64,000 nt of DNA, from the NCBI GenBank assembly GCA_020465985.1, contig JAANYP010002875.1, positions 186,001 to 250,000 of the forward strand. The letters run 5' to 3'. Within the stretch, counting starts at the first letter, position 1. Each line of letters opens with the position of its first letter. The stretch is from Centrapalus pauciflorus. Its lineage: Eukaryota; Streptophyta; Magnoliopsida; Asterales; Asteraceae. The notes under the pieces were generated by a model that was given only the letters and a program-made list of their open reading frames with translations, was not told the origin of the DNA and ran no database searches. Below, in pieces: positions 33,360 to 46,400 of the stretch. The position numbers and the translations under genes were made by a program.

Positions 33360-35570
33360 TGTAACAGCCCGTAATTTATTAAATATAAATTACAGCATCC
33401 GACTTTGGATAATAAAGCAATTTTATCCAAATATTAGTAATTAACCGAAAACATGAATCTTAAATAATTAATTATGAAAAGTTGCCCAAAATTTGCCAAA
33501 ATAATGTTAATAATTAAAATTCAGCAAAATGACAAATTAAGACTAAAAATGACGAACGGACTAAAATAAATAAAAGTTGGTCAATTCCGGAAATTCGGTA
33601 GAAAATCTGATTATTCCCCATTTTCCTATAAATATGAGCTTTCCTCCTCATATCTTAAGTTTGGAACTTTGGCTCTCCTCCTTCTCTCTCTAAGAATTCC
33701 ACCTTCTCTCTAGCATTTCTCTTAATCGAACCGTCGGATTCTCGTGATTTATACGCCATCGGTTAGATATCGTCGAGCTCTACACGAATCTACCATAGCA
33801 TGTTTGATTTCGTCCGGATTTAAGGTAAAAATCGCCCTTTTCCTGACTTTTAGTTTGGTTTTGAAGAACAAATTCGAGTTTGCTCTTTTTCCCTTCATTT
33901 GAGGCTGATTTGCTCCCGTTTAGGACTTGTATTTGCTTGGAAATCATCCATAGTTGAAGGATATATCTTGGACGAAGGTTAGTAGCCATTTCTCTATCAT
34001 TTATGTTCATATTTAGTTGATAAATCCTGGAAAATCGTTGAACATGTAGAACAGATTCGAAATAGCATTGTTTAGACTCGAAATCCACAAATTCGAATCT
34101 ATAAGGTTTCGAATCTGTGTGTGTGTTTCGAATCTGAGTGTGTGTCTCGAGTCTGCATGTTGCCTTCGAATCTATAAGGTTTTCGAATCTGTGTGTGTGT
34201 TTCGAATCTATAGATTCGAATTATACACTATTCGAATCTGTCTCCCTTAAATTCGAATCTGATCCTGTTCCAAGTCTAAGATTAATTTCCAAAATCAGAT
34301 TAAATTAGTAATCATCCTAAGGAAATTGAAAGTATTGTTTGATTATGCTAAAACTCTCAAGTTCAAAATGCATACCTATTATATACTCAAATTAATTAAT
34401 TGACTCTGTATGAACCCTTAGAAATTGTATGTCATGTTTCACCTTGCTAGTATTACGATTGGCTTTGTTCCAAGGCCACACATCTATAAGAAGATGAATC
34501 GTATTAATCTGTTAAGAATATACTCACCTTGGGACAATAGGAATTACCTCCGATTTGATAGTAAGAAATGACAATAACCTGAGTTGAAACTAGGGTTATA
34601 TAGATCATGTTACAGATTTGACATTAATATGCCAGATCTGAAACTAAACTGCAGGAAACCGCCGATTTGACAGAGTAAACTGAACAGCTTAATTCGTTAA
34701 GCATTATTATCTGACAAAGGACTACTGTGAGTGACAGATTTCGTTATTACCTACATATGTTTCGATACTTATTGGTGAATGTCATTGACTGTATGGAAAC
34801 TTTCGATTGTTGTTGCATGTTTCTTTAATACTATATTGTATCATAGAGACGTATTTGACATTACTAAAGCTTGACACTTGAATTGCCCTGATTGCATGTT
34901 CACTTTTACATTTTATGTACACACTTATCATGCTTACTGCTTACTTGATTGTTCATATATTGCCGCTGCATACTGCATTATCCGACAGGACCGAATGTGA
35001 GATCTCCATTCACAGGAGGGAATTCTGCAGATTCCTTTCCTATATGACTTGTTTCCATACACCTCCCGTAGGGCTTCAGCCTTACACATGGGAATACTGA
35101 CTGGGTTGTCTCCCAACCTTTTGCCGTCTCTGACGTATTGACTTGCCGGCAGGAACTGATAGTATGTTATATATGTGTGTGGTAGTTAATGGAACTCTGT
35201 TATCTCACTAAGCTATGATAGCTTACTCTGTCATGACATCTTTCTTTTCAGGAAAAGCTGTTAAGGCTAAGAATATAGCAGGTAGTTCGTCCCAGGCTAA
35301 GTGAATCTGGACATCGATGAATAGCATACTTATGGACTTTTGTTGATGCCTATTTTGACAAGATGATGCGGTCTCGGGTAGCTTGTTCAGTCTTCCGCAC
35401 TCTGATTGAAGATGTAGAAGCTAGTTTCGACCACCATTTGATTTTTAAATTATTGCTATAATTCTGTATTCAGGATGATGGACCTGTGGTATCAAACTAT
35501 TAGTAACATTTATTACTTAATGAAATGAAATATTATGACGTGTACTGTTTGTGGTAACTTGGATGTTACA
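33360..35570 (+). mobile_element. Tekay solo LTR (plus)
   Basis: 2211 bp with TGTAACAG...TGTTACA ends and the duplication TAACG at 33355-33359 and 35571-35575. The TATA box is at 33627-33634 and the donor-like AAG|GTAAAA at about 33824. A TTCGAATCTGTGTGTGTG-type array lies at about 34055-34260. The satellite-homologous segment is at about 34715-34900. It is shorter and more diverged than the LTRs at 1593-9913, so probably an older insertion or another subfamily. Confidence 0.94.
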
Positions 35571-36877
35571 TAACGTATGATAGACACAGCTGTAAGTGGA
35601 CAACTGTTGCTGCATGTTCCTTGTTACTTGCATTGCTCAGGACCGCTGTGAGTGACAGATTGGGTTAGTTACTTGCATATGTTTCAGTACTTATTGGTGA
35701 TTGTTACTGACTTGTATGGAAACATCTGCTGCTGCTTGTTCCTTGATTACTTAATTGTATGTTAGGAACGTATGATAGACACTGCTGAAACTAGACAACT
35801 GATGTTGCATGTTCCTTGATTACTTGCATTGCTCAGGACTGCTGTGAGTGACAGATTACTTGCATATGTTTCGGTACTTATTCGTGATTGTTACTGACTT
35901 GTATGGAAACATCAGTTGCTGCTTGTTCCTTGATTACTTAATTGTATGTTAGGAATGTATGATAGACATTGCTGAAACTGGACAACTGCTACTTCATGTT
36001 CATTGATTACTTGCATTGCTCAGGACCGCTGTGAGTGACAGATTGCCTTACTTACTTGCATATGTTTCGGTACTTATTGGTGATTGATATTGACTTGTAT
36101 GGAAACATCTACTACTGCTTGTTCCTTGATTAATTAAATGTATGCTAGGAACGTATGATAGACACTGCTGAAACTGGACAACTGTTGTTGCATGTTCCTT
36201 GATAACTTGCATTGCTTAGGACCGCTATGAGTGTCAGATTGCATTACTTACTTGCATATGTTTCGGTACGCATCTTCACAGACATGTCTATTTCACCGAG
36301 CCTCTCTCCGAGACAGTCTTGAATTGAGGTGAGTGGATTTACACCAATAGAAACCATAAAATTCATACACGATAAAAGGTCTGCAGTAACTCTACTTGCT
36401 TTGGTGATTGTTACTGACTTGTATAGAAACATCTGCTGCTGCTTGTTCCATGATTACTTAATTTTATGTTAGGATCATATGATAGACACTGATGAAACTG
36501 GATAACTGCTGCTGCATGTTCCTTGATTACTTGCATTGCTCTGGACCGCTGTGAGTGACAGATTGGATTACTTACTTGCATATGTTTCGGTACTTATTGG
36601 TGATTGTTATTGACTTGTATGGAAACAACTGCTGCTGCTTGTTCCTTGATTACTTAATTGTATGTTAGGAACGTAGGATAGACACTGCTGAAACTAGACA
36701 ACTGCTGCTGCATGTTCCTTGATTACTTGCATTGCTCAGGACCGCTGTGAGTGACAAATTGCACTACTTACTTGCATATGTTCCGTTACTTATTGGTGAT
36801 TGTTACTGACTTGTATGGAAACATCAGTTGCTGCTTCTTCCTTGATTACTTAATTGTAAGTTAGGAATGTATGATAG
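35571..36877. repeat. 196-bp satellite, tract 6
   Basis: About 6 units, interrupted at 36270-36400 by a foreign insert. Unit types here (CATCAGTTGCTGC with AGACATTGCTG, and TCTACTACTGC with TTAATTAAATGTATGC) are those of the right-hand 8-unit higher-order repeat. The tract ends at GATAG (36873-36877). Confidence 0.94.
36270..36400. other. 131-bp foreign insert in a satellite unit
   Basis: It sits between TTTCGGTAC and TTGGTGATTG and replaces about five bases of the unit. It is unlike the satellite and all LTRs here. The minus strand is open throughout and reads ASRVTADLLSCMNFMVSIG, then GVNPLTSIQDCLGERLGEID, with balanced composition suggesting a fragment of a protein gene. I do not recognise the protein. 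There is no target duplication, so filler DNA at a repaired break is the likeliest origin. Confidence 0.7.
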
Positions 36878-39083
36878 TGTCACACCCTGCTACCTTGGTT
36901 GGCAGCGAGACGTGACGAGTGCGGAAGCGTAACCATAATTATAACGAACGACCACTATATGGACGTTTTCGAAATATTACATCATTAAAATTTAAAAATG
37001 TAGTAATGTTTTACAAAATGAAAGGAATGAAGTTCGCGTAATACAGAGATTCTGATACATAATTAATGCGTCCAAAAATAATGCAGTCGAATCTCCGTTA
37101 GTTTCGAAATATGCAAGCGACTCCATGAAATGCGGAAGCTTGAAAGTTGGTGTATCCGAAGGCACACTTGCCTTAATTACCTGAAAATACATACTAAAAT
37201 ACGTCAACAAAAATTGTTGGTGAGTTCATAGGTTTACGCGAAAAGACCAGTTGTATGGACATTATCAGATGAGTTGAATTTATAAAATCATAAATTCCAT
37301 GAGATGTATTACATAAACCATCATGTCACCGAAGCTTAATTAGAATGAGTTTGCCCCGAGCAGTATTCCCATACGTAATACCGTGTGTTGAATATATATG
37401 CACCCGCAGTTAGCTAAACCACTAACCCGAGTGGGGGACATGACTCCCAATAGATCTATCCACAATATATTCGCGCTTGCAAACAAATGCAACTAACGAT
37501 TTCATGATATAAGGGCGGAAATCACATATGTAATACATAATAGAATCGAGAAGTTTTTGTGTCCATATAAAAACGAAGCATGTATTTCATCCCAAAACAT
37601 AGTAATGTGAAAATGGGACTATGAAGACTCACCTTGTTGATTTTTGATGATGTTTTTGGATCTGAGTTGAACACTTGTTTGAATGGTTGAGACTCGTCCT
37701 AATATTTTTACGAGTTCGGGTCAATATCATCATAATACGTGTTTGAATATTTTATGTACTTGGGGGTGATGTATAATTAATTTCGTAGGATTTTATATGT
37801 GAATATCGATTTATAGATATTTATTTCTAAAAATAATTTGCTGCATGCATGCATACTCACGTATATATGTATACATATATATATACATATATTCATAATT
37901 ATACATGTATCTATGAGCATGTGCATGTGCATGAAAATAGAGCATATATATAAAATTTTGGCATGATGATTTACGAGTGGTTATAAGAGAACAGTGTGCT
38001 AGTGAAAAAGTATATAATTTATTTAAGTGTTTGTGGTTGGTAAATATACATAAGGCTCTGTCTGTTTGATAAATTTTTAAGGTGGAAAATAAGCTAAATA
38101 AGAAAACTTACAAAGGTTTGAAGAACACTTGAAATCCTTAAATATGGTTGGCCGATTTTCTTTCTTGAGAGAATATGTGTGTTGGTGTGATTTTTGAAAA
38201 TGGGTGTTGGCTTCTACTTATAGAAGAAAAATCGGTTATTTAAATTAATGATAAAGAAATTTAAAATAATTATGATGATGAAAAATGAAAAGGTAAAACC
38301 GGTTGAGTGTTTATCAAAAAGGTGTGGCCGATTGTTATGATTGTATGTTGTATGTTATTTATTAATATAATAATACAAAAGTACATCTAGTTGTCCTTTA
38401 AAGGACAACTTACTCTTTAGGGTGATAAGTAGTATGGGTTTTCAAATTTTATATCAATAAAAGTACAAAAGCATGCACGAAAAAGTGGTAGTAATAAATA
38501 CTGATATATATATATATATACATACTTAGAAAATTTTTCTGGAATGTTAAACTCGATTCAAGTGTGAATCGAGTTTGTTGCAGTGTCAATCGAGTTTTAT
38601 AACATTATGCCCGAGTTTTATCACACTTTGATCAAGTTTTACGCCTTTGTCATTCGAGTTTCATATAGCTATAGTCGAGTTTTATACAACATTGCCCGAG
38701 TTTCTTGCTTCTTTAATCGAGTTTCTTTGTTTAACTGTTCGAGTTTTATGTTTCTTTATTCGCATTTCATCCCTTAGAAATCGAGATTTGTATCTTCATC
38801 ATTCGAGTTTTATACTGCATCATCCGAGAAAATTGTTTCTTTATTCGAGTTTCATCAAAGTGTTATTCGAGTTTAGATCTTTACTAATCGAGTTTCATTA
38901 TATCATTATTCGAGTTTATTACTTCTTTCATCGGGATTCATACAACACCATTCGAGTTTATTGATTATATGATTCGAGATTCATATAACTTCATTCGAGT
39001 TTATTACTTCATTATTCGAGTTTTATATTAGTTTAATTTTTTTGAGTTTCATACCTTATTTTTTTTTTAGGCCAGTTGTAACA
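36878..39083 (-). mobile_element. Solo LTR of a third family
   Basis: 2206 bp, from TGTCACACCCTGC to AGTTGTAACA, with the duplication GATAG at 36873-36877 and 39084-39088. The minus orientation is inferred from a TATA box at 38214-38222 (TATAAGTAG on minus) followed by a leader with CACACCAACACAC, and from the GGGTGTGACA 3' end. It contains AT dinucleotide runs at about 37860-37890 and 38508-38520, a perfect 22-bp palindrome at 38389-38410, a 12-bp inverted repeat at 38549-38576 and an array of TCGAGTTT motifs at 38550-39055. There is no coding sequence. Confidence 0.9.
38549..39055. repeat. Degenerate TCGAGTTT array
   Basis: About twenty copies of a roughly 22-25 bp unit with the core ATTCGAGTTT or AATCGAGTTT. 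It lies in the inferred U3, upstream of the TATA box. It opens with an inverted pair (38549-38576: 12-bp arms AAACTCGATTCA and TGAATCGAGTTT around AGTG). The open frames at 38583-38964 reflect this periodic sequence and are not genes. Confidence 0.85.
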
Positions 39084-40987
39084 GATAGACATTGCTGAAA
39101 CTGGACAACTGCTACTAAATGTTCCTTGATTATTTGCATTGCTCAGGTCCGCTGTGAGTGATAGATTGCATTACTTACTTGCATATGTTTCGGTACTTAT
39201 TGGTGATTGTTACTGACTTGTATGGAAACATCTGCTGCTGCTTGTTCCATGATTACTTAATTGTATTTTACGAACATATGATAGACACTGATGAAAATGG
39301 ATAACTGTTGCTGCATGTTCCTTTATTACTTGCATTGCTCCGGACCGTTGTGAGTGACAAATTGCATTACTTACTTGCATATGTTTCGGTACTTATTGGT
39401 GATTGTTAATGACTTGTATGGAAACATCTGCTGTTGCTTGTTCCTTGATTACTTAAATGTATGCTAGGAACGTATGATAGACACTGCTGAAACTGGGCAA
39501 CTGTTGTTGCATGTTCCTTGATTACTTGCATTGCTCAGGACCGCTATGAGTGTCAGATTGCATTACTTACTTGCATATGTTTCGGTACTTATTGGTGATT
39601 GTTACTGACTTGTATGGAAACATTTGCTGCTGCTGGTTCCATGATTACTTAATTTTATGTTAGAAACATATGATAGACACTGATGAAACTGGACAACTGC
39701 TGCTGCATGTTCCTTGATTACTTGCATTGCTCAGGACCGCTATGAGTTTCAGATTGCATTACTTACTTGCATATGTTTCGGTACTTATTAGTGATTGTTA
39801 CTGACTTGTATGGAAACATATGCTGCTGCTTGTTCCTTGATTACTTAATTGTATGTTAGGAACGTATGATAGACACTGCTGAAACTAGACAACTGTTGTT
39901 GCATGTTCCTTGATTACTTGCATTGCTCAGGACTGCTGTGAGTGACAGATTGCACTACTTACTTGCATATGTTCCGGTACTTATTGGTGATTGTTACTGA
40001 CTTGTATGGAAACATCAGTTGCTGCTTGTTCCTTGATTACCTAATTGTATGTTAGGAATGTATGATAGACATTGCTGAAACTGGACAACTGCTACTGCAT
40101 GTTCATTGATTACTTGCATTGCTCAGGACCGCTGTGAGTGACAGATTGCCTTACTTACTTGCATATGTTTCGGTACTTATTGGTGATTGATATTGACTTG
40201 TATGGAAACATCTACTACTGCTTGTTCTTTGATTAATTAAATGTATGCTAGGAACGTATGATAGACACTGCTGAAACTGGACAACTGTTGTTGCATGTTC
40301 CTTGATAACTTGCATTGCTCAGGACCGCTATGAGTGTCAGATTGCATTACTTACTTGCATATGTGTCGGTACTTATTGGTGATTGTTACTGACTTGTATG
40401 GAAACATATGCTGCTGCTTGTTCCAAGATTACTTAATTTTATGTTAGGAACATATGATAGACACCGATGAAACTGGATAACTGCTGCTGCATGTTCCTTG
40501 ATTACTTGCATTGCTCCGGACCGCTGTGAGTGACAGATTGCCTTACTTACTTGCATATGTTTCGGTACTTATTGGTGATTGATATTGACTTGTATGGAAA
40601 CATCTACTACTGCTTGTTCTTTGATTAATTAAATGTATGCTAGGAACGTATGATAGACACTGCTGAAACTGGACAACTGTTGTTGCATGTTCCTTGATAA
40701 CTTGCATTGCTCAGGACCGCTATGAGTGTCAGATTGCATTACTTACTTGCATATGTGTCGGTACTTATTGGTGATTGTTACTGACTTGTATGGAAACATA
40801 TGCTGCTGCTTGTTCCAAGATTACTTAATTTTATGTTAGGAACATATGATAGACACCGATGAAACTGGATAACTGCTGCTGCATGTTCCTTGATTACTTG
40901 CATTGCTCCGGACCGCTGTGAGTGACAGATTGCATTACTTTCTTGCATATGTTTCGGTACTTATTGGTGATTGTTACTGACTTGTAT
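39084..40987. repeat. 196-bp satellite, tract 7
   Basis: About 9.7 units. The stretch from 40148 to about 40931 is two near-identical copies of a 392-bp two-unit block, with shared private variants (GCATATGTGTCGG near 40358 and 40750, TTCCAAGATTAC, GACACCGATGAAAC). The tract ends at TGTAT (40983-40987). Confidence 0.95.
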
Positions 40988-43498
40988 TGTAACAGCCCGT
41001 AATTTATTAAATATATATTACAGCATCAAACCTTGAATATTTAAGCGATTTTGTTCGATTATTAGTAATTAACCGAAATCATGCATTATAAATAGTTAAT
41101 TATATTAAGTGATAATTAATAATGAAAACTTGTCCCAAATTAGCTGAAATAAATTTAATAATTAAATTTAGCTAATTGACAAATTAAAGACGTGAAAATG
41201 GCGAAATGGACTTAAATGAATAAAAAAATTAGTCTAAAAAGATAATTCTAGCAAAACTAGAACCTCCTTGCTATTAGTTGCATCTGAAAATGCAAATTAG
41301 ACTCGTTAAGAGTAAAAGCGGTCAATTCCTGAAATTTAGTTGAAAAATCAGATTTTTCTCTATTTCCTATAAATAGAGCTCCTCCTCATCTCCTTGGGTT
41401 TGGTTAGAAAAATCTGAATTCTCCCTTTGAGACTCTCTCTCTACAACCTTATCTTCTCTCTAACTTTTCTCCTAAACGGTTCATCGGATTCTCGTGATTT
41501 TTGCGTCATCGGATAGATATCGTCGAGCTCTACAATAATCTGCCATTGCATGTTTGATTTCGTTCTGATTTGAGGTATGTTCGACCATTTATCTTTCTTT
41601 TGTTTCGGTTTTGAAGAGCAAACTCGAAATTGCTCAATTTCTCTTCATTCAAAGTTGATTTGTTCACGTTTAGGACCTGATTTTGCTCGAAAAACATCTA
41701 AACTCGAAAGCTATAGCTTGGACAAAGGTTAGTGACTGTTTCTCCCTCATTTATGTTCAAGTTTAGTTGCTAAAGACCTGGAATACTGATGAACAAATGA
41801 ACAAATTAGAGAAAATTATGAACAAACTCGAATTCATCCTCAGATTAGGTACGAAATTGATTACTTTAATGACTTTTGGCATCCAAATTCTCTAGACTCG
41901 AAGGGGCTAATTTCGAATCTGTCTCACTAGATTCGAATGGGCTAATTTCGAATCTGTCTCACTCGACTCGAATGGACTATTTTCGAATCTGTCTCACTAG
42001 ACTCGAATGGGCTATTTTCGAATCTGTCTCCCTAAACTCGAATTGACTATTTTCGAATCTGGTTTAGTTCCAAGCCAAAGATAAATTCCTAAATCAGATT
42101 AAGTTATTGATCAGCCTTATGTTATGCATAACTGTAATTGAAAGCATCTTATCTTATGACTACGATAAAACTCACAAGTTTCAAGATACATAACTATTTT
42201 ATGCACAACTAATTTAACAGGCACTATATGAACCCTTAGCAATTATATGTCATGATTCACCTTGCTAGTAAATATGGTTGGCTTTGTTTCAAGGTCATAT
42301 ATCTGAAATCATATGGACAGTAGTAATCTCATAAGAACTCTAGGATATACCCTGGTATGGACCTAAGGGAGTTCCTATTGACTTGACTGATCAATGATAA
42401 GAATAGACTTACTCTGGGACGTTAGGAACTACCACAGACTCAACAGCAAGATATGACAATAACCTGATTACATAATTAGGGTTATATAGATCATGTTACA
42501 AACTTGACATTAATATACCAGACTTGAAACTGAACTGCAGGAACCGGCCGATTTGACAGAGTAAATTGGACGGCTTAATTTGTTAAGCACTAACTGACTA
42601 AGTTACCTTGCTCAGGACTACTGTGAGTGACAGATTACATTAAGTACATACATATGTTTCAATACTTATTGGTAATTGTTACTGAATTGTATGGAAACAT
42701 CTGCTATTGTTGTCTGTTTCTGGAATACTTTATTGTATGATAGGAACTTGCTTTTGACATTGTTGAAATTAGATATCTGATATACCTTGAACTGCATCTT
42801 CACTTTTACTTTCTATGTAAATACTTAGCATGCTATGTTGATTACTTGTTGTTGATTCATTTGCATCTGCATACTGCATTTACTGTTCTGACCGAATGTG
42901 AGATCTCCATTCACAGGAAGGAATTCTGTAGATTCCTTTCCTATCTGATCGTTTCCATACGTTTCCCGTAGGGCTTCGGCTTTACACATGGGAATACTGA
43001 CTGGGCTAATCTCCCAAATCCCTTGCCGTCTCTGACGTGTTGACTTGCTGACATAAGTTGATAGTATTATATATATATATGTGTGGAAGCTAATGGAACT
43101 CTGTTAACTCACTAAGCAATGTAGCTTACTCTGTCATGACATCTCTCTTTACAGGAAAAGCTGATAAGGGCAAGACCATAGCAGTTAGTTCGTCCCAGGC
43201 TAATTGAATTTGGATTCTTGATGATTGCAGACTTTTGGACTTATTGCTGATGCCTATTTTGTAAAGATTATTGCGGTCTCGGGTAGCTTGTTCAATCTTC
43301 CGCACTCTGATTGAAGATTTTAGAAGCTAGATTAGACCACCATCATATCTTTGATATATTTTTGTAATTTAGTATCTTGTAGCTTTTTGAATCAGGTTAG
43401 TGGACCTGTGGTATCAGACAATAGTAATATCTATTACTTAATGAAATGTACTTTAAGAAATTATGACGTGTACTCTTTGTGGTAACTCGGGTGTTACA
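40988..43498 (+). mobile_element. Tekay solo LTR, divergent subfamily (plus)
   Basis: 2511 bp, TGTAACAG...GTGTTACA, with the duplication TGTAT at 40983-40987 and 43499-43503. The TATA box is at 41368-41375 and the donor GAG|GTATGT at about 41574. The array repeats ACTCGAATGGGCTATTTTCG at about 41890-42060. It has an extra segment at about 42300-42420 that other copies lack. The part 42606-42800 is the LTR sequence most like the satellite unit in the window. Confidence 0.94.
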
Positions 43499-46400
43499 TG
43501 TATGGAAACATCTGCTGCTGCTTGTTCCTTGATTACATAATTGTATGCTAGGAATGTATGATAGACACTGCTGAAACTAGACAACTGTTGTTGCATGTTC
43601 CTTGATTACTTGCATTGCTCCGGACCGCTGTGAGTGACAGATTGCATTACTTACTTGCATATGTTTCGGTACATATTAGTGATTGATACTGACTTGTATG
43701 GAAACATCTGCTGCTGCTTGTTCCTTGATTACTTAAATGTATGCTAGGAACATATGATAGACACTGCTGAAACTAGACAACTGTTGTTGCATGTTCCTTG
43801 ATAACTTGCATTGCTCAGGTCCGCTATGAGTGTCAGATTGCATTACTTACTTGCATATGTTTCGGTACTTATTGGTGATTGTTACTGACTTGTATGGAAA
43901 CATCTGCTGCTGCTTGTTCCATGATTACTTATTTTTATGATAGGAATATATGATAGACACTGATGAAACTGGATAACTGCTGCTGCATGTTCCTTGATTA
44001 CTTGCATTGCTCCGGACCGCTGTGAGTGACAGGTTGCGTTACTTACTTGCATATGTTTCGGTACTTATTGGTGATTGTTACTGACTTGTATGGAAACATC
44101 TGCTGCTGCTTGTTCCTTGATTACTTAATTGTATGTTAGGAACGTATGATAGACACTGCTGAAACTAGACAACTGCTGTTGCATGTTCCTTGAATACTTG
44201 CATTGCTCAGGACTGCTGTGAGTGACAGATTGCACTACTTACTTGCATATGTTCCGGTACTTATTGGTGATTGTTACTGACTTGTATGGAAACATCAGTT
44301 GCTGCTTGTTCTTTGATTACTTAATTGTATGTTAGGAATGTATGATAGACATTGCTGAAACTGGACAACTGCTACTGCATGTTCATCGATTACTTGCATT
44401 GCTCAGGACCGCTGTGAGTGATAGATTGCCTTACTTACTTGCATATGTTTCGGTACTTATTGGTGATTGATATTGACTTGTATGGAAACATCTACTACTG
44501 CTTGTTCCTTGATTAATTAAATGTATGCTAGGAACGTATGATAGACACTCCTGAAACTGGACAACTGTTGTTGCATGTTCCTTGATAACTTGCATTGCTC
44601 AGGACTGCTATGAGTGTCAGATTGCATTACTTACTTGCATATGTTTCGGTACTTATTGGTGATTGTTACTGACTTGTATGGAAACATCTGCTGCTGCTTG
44701 TTCCATGATTACTTAATTTTATGTTAGGAACATATGATAGACACTGATGAAACTGGATAACTGCTGCTGCATGTTCCTTAATTACTTGCATTGCTCCGGA
44801 CCGCTGTGAGTGAGAGATTGCATTACTTACTTGCATATGTTTCGGTACTTATTGGTGATTGTTACTGACTTGTATGGAAACAACTGCTTCTGCTTGTTCC
44901 TTGATTACTTAATTGTATTTTAGGAACGTAGGATAGACACTGCTGAAACTAGACAACTGCTGCTGCATGTTCCTTGATTACTTGCATTGCTCAGGACCGC
45001 TGTGAGTGACAAATTGCACTACTTACTTGCATATGTTCCGGTACTTATTGGTGATTGTTACTGACTTGTATGGAAACATCAGTTGCTGCTTGTTCCTTGA
45101 TTACTTAATTGTATGGTAGGAATGTATGATGGACATTGCTGAAACTAGACAACTGCTACTGCATGTTCCTTGATTATTTGCATTGCTCAGGACCGCTGTG
45201 AGTGATAGATTGCATTACTTACTTGCATATGTTTCGGTACTTATAGGTGATTGTTACTGACTTGTATGGAAACATCTGCTGCTGCTTGTTCCATTGTTAC
45301 TTAATTTTATGTTAGGAACATATGATAGACACTAATGAAACTGGATAACTGCTGCTGCATGTTCCTTGATTACTTGCATTGCTCCGGACCGCTGTGAGTG
45401 ACAGATTGCATTACTTACTTGCATATGTTTCGGTACTTATTGGTGATTGTTACTGACTTGTATGGAAACATCTGCTGCTGCTTGTTCCATGATTACTTAA
45501 TTTTATGTTAGGAACATATGATAGACACTGATGAAACTGGATAACTGCTACTGCATGTTCCTTGATCACTTGCATTGCTCCGGACCGCTGTGAGTGACAG
45601 ATTGCATTACTTACTTGCATATGTTTCGGTACTTATTGGTGATTGTTACTGACTTGTATGGAAACATCTGCTGCTGCTTGTTCCTTGATTACTTTATTGT
45701 ATGTTAGGAACGTATGATAGACACTGCTGAAACTAGACAACTGCTGTTGCATGTTCCTTGATTACTTGCATTGCTCAGGACTACTGTGAGTGACAGATTG
45801 CACTACTTACTTGCATATGTTCCGGTAGTTATTGGTGATTGTTACTGACTTGTATGGAAACATCAGTTGCTGCTTGTTCCTTGATTACTTAATTGTATGT
45901 TAGGAATGTATGATAGACATTGCTGAAACTGGACAACTGCTACTGCATGTTCATTGATTACTTGCATTGCTCAGGACCGCTGTGAGTGACAGATTGCCTT
46001 ACTTACTTGCATATGTTTCGGTACTTATTGGTGATTGATATTGACTTGTATGGAAACATCTACTACTGCTTGTTCCTTGATTAATTAAATGTATGCTAGG
46101 AACGTATGATAGACACTGCTGAAACTGGACAACTGTTGTTGCATGTTCCTTGATAACTTGCATTGCTCAGGACCGCTATGAGTGTCAGATTGCATTACTT
46201 ACTTGCATATGTTTCGGTACTTATTGGTGATTGTTACTGACTTGTATGGAAACATCTGCTGCTGCTTGTTCCATGATTACTTAATTTTATGTTATGAACA
46301 TATGATAGACACTGACGAAACTGGATAACTGCTGCTGCATGTTCCTTGATTACTTGCATTGCTTCGGACCGCTGTGTGTGACAGATTGCATTACTTACTT

